Positions 4,414-6,329 of a DNA stretch of 6,329 nucleotides are shown in pieces. Both the position numbers and the translations under genes were made by a program. The stretch lies in contig NZ_SRRZ01000209.1 in assembly GCF_013179805.1 (NCBI RefSeq), positions 1-6,329 of the forward strand. The letters run 5' to 3'. The DNA comes from Microcoleus asticus IPMA8. GTDB taxonomy: Bacteria; Cyanobacteriota; Cyanobacteriia; Cyanobacteriales; Microcoleaceae. The first letter of the stretch is position 1. The number at the start of each line of letters is the position of its first letter. The notes beneath the pieces are model-generated. The model worked only from the letters and a program-made list of their open reading frames with translations, was not told where the DNA came from and did not search any database.

Positions 4414-6327
4414 TCCTGAGCGCGCTCCAGCAACAAAATCGAGAGAAGTGAGAGAATTATTAGCCCCAAAAACCTGAGCCAAAACCTCCCCAGTGGCAGC
4501 AAATTTCACTAAAAAGCCATTGGCAGTCGAGTTAATTTGCAACGACTCAAAACTCAAGCCCTCGGCGAGGACAAACTTGTCAGTTCCTACATCAAAATTG
4601 AGCACAGTATCGATACCGTTATTAGCATTCAACACAAAACGATCGCTCCCAATACCTCCAATCAAAGTATCATCTCCCCCATCGCCAAACAGCCAGTCAT
4701 CCCCTGCACCCCCATTGAGAATATCGCGATCTTTTCCTCCGTTGAGGGTGTCATTACCCTCATCACCGTTGAGAGTATCTTGACCTTCATTGGCGTATAA
4801 CAGGTCATCGCCGCTGCCCCCGTTGATACAGTCTTGCTGGCCGTCTTCACCCACAGCGCCTCGCAGATTTTCCCCGCGATCGCCGCTAATGGTATCGTTA
4901 CCCTCATCGCCGCACAAAATATCGCTGCCGGAGTCGCCGTACATCAAGTCATTGCCAGCATCTCCCTGTACTACATCGTCATCCTTGCCTCCGCGAACAA
5001 TATCGTTACCCTCACCCCCACTCAAAGAGTCGGAACTCTCACCTCCGCCCTGAAAGTCATTCCCATCCCCTCCAAATAGCAAGTCGCGGCCATCAACATC
5101 GGACACTAACTGGTTTTGCAAACCGCCGTAAAGCCAATCGTCTCCCTGATCCCCGACAATGGTGTCGGAACCGAGTTCGCCCCAAATCCGGTCGCTGTCT
5201 TTGCCACCGTATACTAAGTCGTTACCTTTGCCGGCAAAAATGCTGTCGTTACCGCTGCTTCCGCCGATGATATCGCCGGTGTCGTTGCCGAAAATTAAGT
5301 CCGCTTCATCAGTTGCAATTGTGCTGCCCCCTGGAGTGCCGTAGTCGCCGATTATGGTGTCGGAACCTTGATTGCCGTAGAGAGTGTCCGAGTCAGTTTC
5401 GCCAAAAATCCGATCGCCGGCTTTGCCTCCAAACACTACATCCCGGCCGTTGCCACCTCGCAAGGTGTCGTCATTATCTTGACCGTTGAGTAAGTCGTTG
5501 CCATCGCCTCCAAACAGCAAATCGAAGCCGTCGGGGTCGCTGTCGAGGGAGTTGAGGACGCCGCCGAATACAGAGTCGTCTCCCTGGTCGCCGGACAGGG
5601 TGTCCGGGCCTTTGTCGCCCCAAATCAGGTCGCTGTCGATACCACCGTAGGCGATGTCGCCAGCTTTGCCGGAGTAAACGGTGTCGGAACCTTGGTTGCT
5701 AGCAATGGCATCGCCTGAAGAACCGCCGAAAATCAGGTCGCCGTCGTTGTCGGTCAAGTCGATGTTGTTGCCGTTGTCGCCGACGATGGTGTCGGCACCG
5801 CGATCGCCGTACAATGTGTCGGAATTGCGATCGCCAAAAATGCGATCGTCTTGTTTGCCGCCAAATACGGCATCGGTTTGTTTGCCGCCGTAAACGATGT
5901 CGCTGTCGAGGCCGGCAGCTATGAAATCTCGCTGTTGTTCGCCGTAAACGATATCGCTGCCTGCTTGACCTAACACTGTGTCGTCGCCGCTTTTTGAGAG
6001 AAACTGTTGGTTAGTTTCGTTTCCTGTTAAGGAATCGTTGGCCTCGGTCCCGAGAATTGTGTTTTGGATGTCGATGAGTTGTGCGGCGCTGGAGTCGAAG
6101 TTGAGTGTTTGTGAAGGCTGGGGGGGGATAAATGTGAAGTTGGGCGGCTGGGGCAGTGGTTGGCAACCGCAACCGGTATCTGGTTCGGGTACTGGACCGA
6201 ATATCGGGGTCGGTTCTGGCGCTGGTGTTGGTGTTGGAGTTGCAGTTAGTTCCGGTTCCGGGGTTGGTGCTGGTATCGGCGCTGGTATGGCAGTCGGCAC
6301 GGGTATCGGCATCTCACTTATACACAT
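4411..6327 (-). CDS. RTX (haemolysin-type calcium-binding repeat) protein, N-terminus possibly incomplete
   Basis: 638 codons from ATG 6327-6325 to TAA 4413-4411. The frame is still open at the right edge and no Shine-Dalgarno is visible before this ATG or the next in-frame one (residue 6), so the real start may lie outside. Residues 7-50 are rich in Pro, Thr and Glu-Pro (PTPTPAPEPTP), followed by TGCGCQP and a second Pro-rich stretch. Residues ~80-110 lead into the array. Residues 116-561 hold about 39 D-x-[hydrophobic]-x-G-[GD]-x-G-x nonapeptides, which in RTX proteins bind calcium and fold into a parallel beta-roll outside the cell. Residues 562-638 (DRFVLNANNGIDTVLNF, TDKFVLAEGLSFESLQI, LTSLDFVAG) match the C-terminal domain of type I-secreted cyanobacterial RTX proteins and probably carry the export signal. 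There is no Sec signal and no recognisable enzyme domain here. The specific role (S-layer, sheath or adhesion) is unknown. Confidence 0.92.
   Translation of the reverse strand: MCISEMPIPVPTAIPAPIPAPTPEPELTATPTPTPAPEPTPIFGPVPEPDTGCGCQPLPQPPNFTFIPPQPSQTLNFDSSAAQLIDIQNTILGTEANDSLTGNETNQQFLSKSGDDTVLGQAGSDIVYGEQQRDFIAAGLDSDIVYGGKQTDAVFGGKQDDRIFGDRNSDTLYGDRGADTIVGDNGNNIDLTDNDGDLIFGGSSGDAIASNQGSDTVYSGKAGDIAYGGIDSDLIWGDKGPDTLSGDQGDDSVFGGVLNSLDSDPDGFDLLFGGDGNDLLNGQDNDDTLRGGNGRDVVFGGKAGDRIFGETDSDTLYGNQGSDTIIGDYGTPGGSTIATDEADLIFGNDTGDIIGGSSGNDSIFAGKGNDLVYGGKDSDRIWGELGSDTIVGDQGDDWLYGGLQNQLVSDVDGRDLLFGGDGNDFQGGGESSDSLSGGEGNDIVRGGKDDDVVQGDAGNDLMYGDSGSDILCGDEGNDTISGDRGENLRGAVGEDGQQDCINGGSGDDLLYANEGQDTLNGDEGNDTLNGGKDRDILNGGAGDDWLFGDGGDDTLIGGIGSDRFVLNANNGIDTVLNFDVGTDKFVLAEGLSFESLQINSTANGFLVKFAATGEVLAQVFGANNSLTSLDFVAGARSG
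4645..5982 (-). repeat. RTX nonapeptide array, six blocks (residues 116-561)
   Basis: Aligned on the initial Asp, the array splits into blocks starting at residues 116, 197, 269, 343, 415 and 499. The first five are 81, 72, 74, 72 and 84 residues long and hold 7, 6, 6, 6 and 7 full nonapeptides, followed by a shortened unit and a 12-15-residue insertion. The sixth has seven units and runs into the C-terminal domain. Two insertion types alternate: one after DTI[IVS]GD (blocks 1, 3, 5), the other after D-x-[VL]-[FY]-G-G with S-D-x-D-G (blocks 2, 4). Blocks 2-3 and 4-5 resemble each other at ~146-residue spacing. Several units lack ideal ligands, for example DAIASNQGS and DLLYANEGQ. Confidence 0.85.
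6178..6309 (-). repeat. Pro/Thr/Glu-rich tract of the RTX protein (residues 7-50)
   Basis: The coding strand alternates Pro codons with Thr, Ala, Ile, Val and Glu codons (PVPTAIPAPIPAPTPEPE, then TPTPTPAPEPTP). This low-complexity tract looks like an extended wall- or sheath-spanning linker rather than a folded domain. If it is a linker, a further domain would be expected upstream of the window, which is one reason to doubt the ATG at 6327 as the true start. Confidence 0.75.
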
Positions 6328-6329
6328 CT

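Noticed and set aside
4493..5893. Plus-strand frames rich in Ser and Pro opposite the RTX gene.
   Set aside because: These are the complement of Gly-Gly-Asp codons of the RTX array; the composition follows from the repeat and no start signal is present.

Overview
The window looks like chromosomal DNA of a cyanobacterium, probably a filamentous Microcoleus/Oscillatoria-type strain (the genus is inference). Nine copies of the HIP1 octamer GCGATCGC are present, at 215, 554, 1211, 1304, 1592, 1685, 4876, 5800 and 5827. HIP1 is the over-represented palindrome of many cyanobacterial genomes. Both protein architectures seen here are also typical of that phylum. Both genes lie on the minus strand, so transcription runs from high to low coordinates, and both are probably cut by the window edges.

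Right part (4411-6327): a 638-residue reading frame for an RTX (haemolysin-type calcium-binding repeat) protein. It has a proline/threonine-rich N-terminal tract, about 39 nine-residue D-x-U-x-G-G-x-G-x units, and a C-terminal domain of the kind that ends type I-secreted cyanobacterial RTX proteins. The frame is still open at the right edge, so the true start may lie outside. A hairpin directly after the stop codon is a likely terminator.

Middle (3766-4410): 645 bases without a convincing gene. They are AT-rich and hold short direct repeats, several hairpins and the Shine-Dalgarno of the next gene.

Left part (1-3765): the first 1255 codons of a very large protein that runs off the left edge with no stop. 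Its order is: N-terminal DUF4347 domain with a caspase-like His/Cys pair, an L-type (legume-like) lectin domain, four DUF11 repeats of about 127 residues, a PT-rich linker, and at least two near-identical 113-residue cadherin-like repeats. I translated it codon by codon from ATG 3765 to base 1 and found no frameshift or internal stop.

Together the genes look like a cell-surface/exoprotein locus: two large repeat proteins without Sec signal peptides, both plausibly exported by a type I system not in the window. The points most worth a second look are the possible peptidase site in DUF4347, the regular 72-74-residue higher-order period with two alternating loop types in the RTX array, and the DNA-level near-identity of tandem domains.
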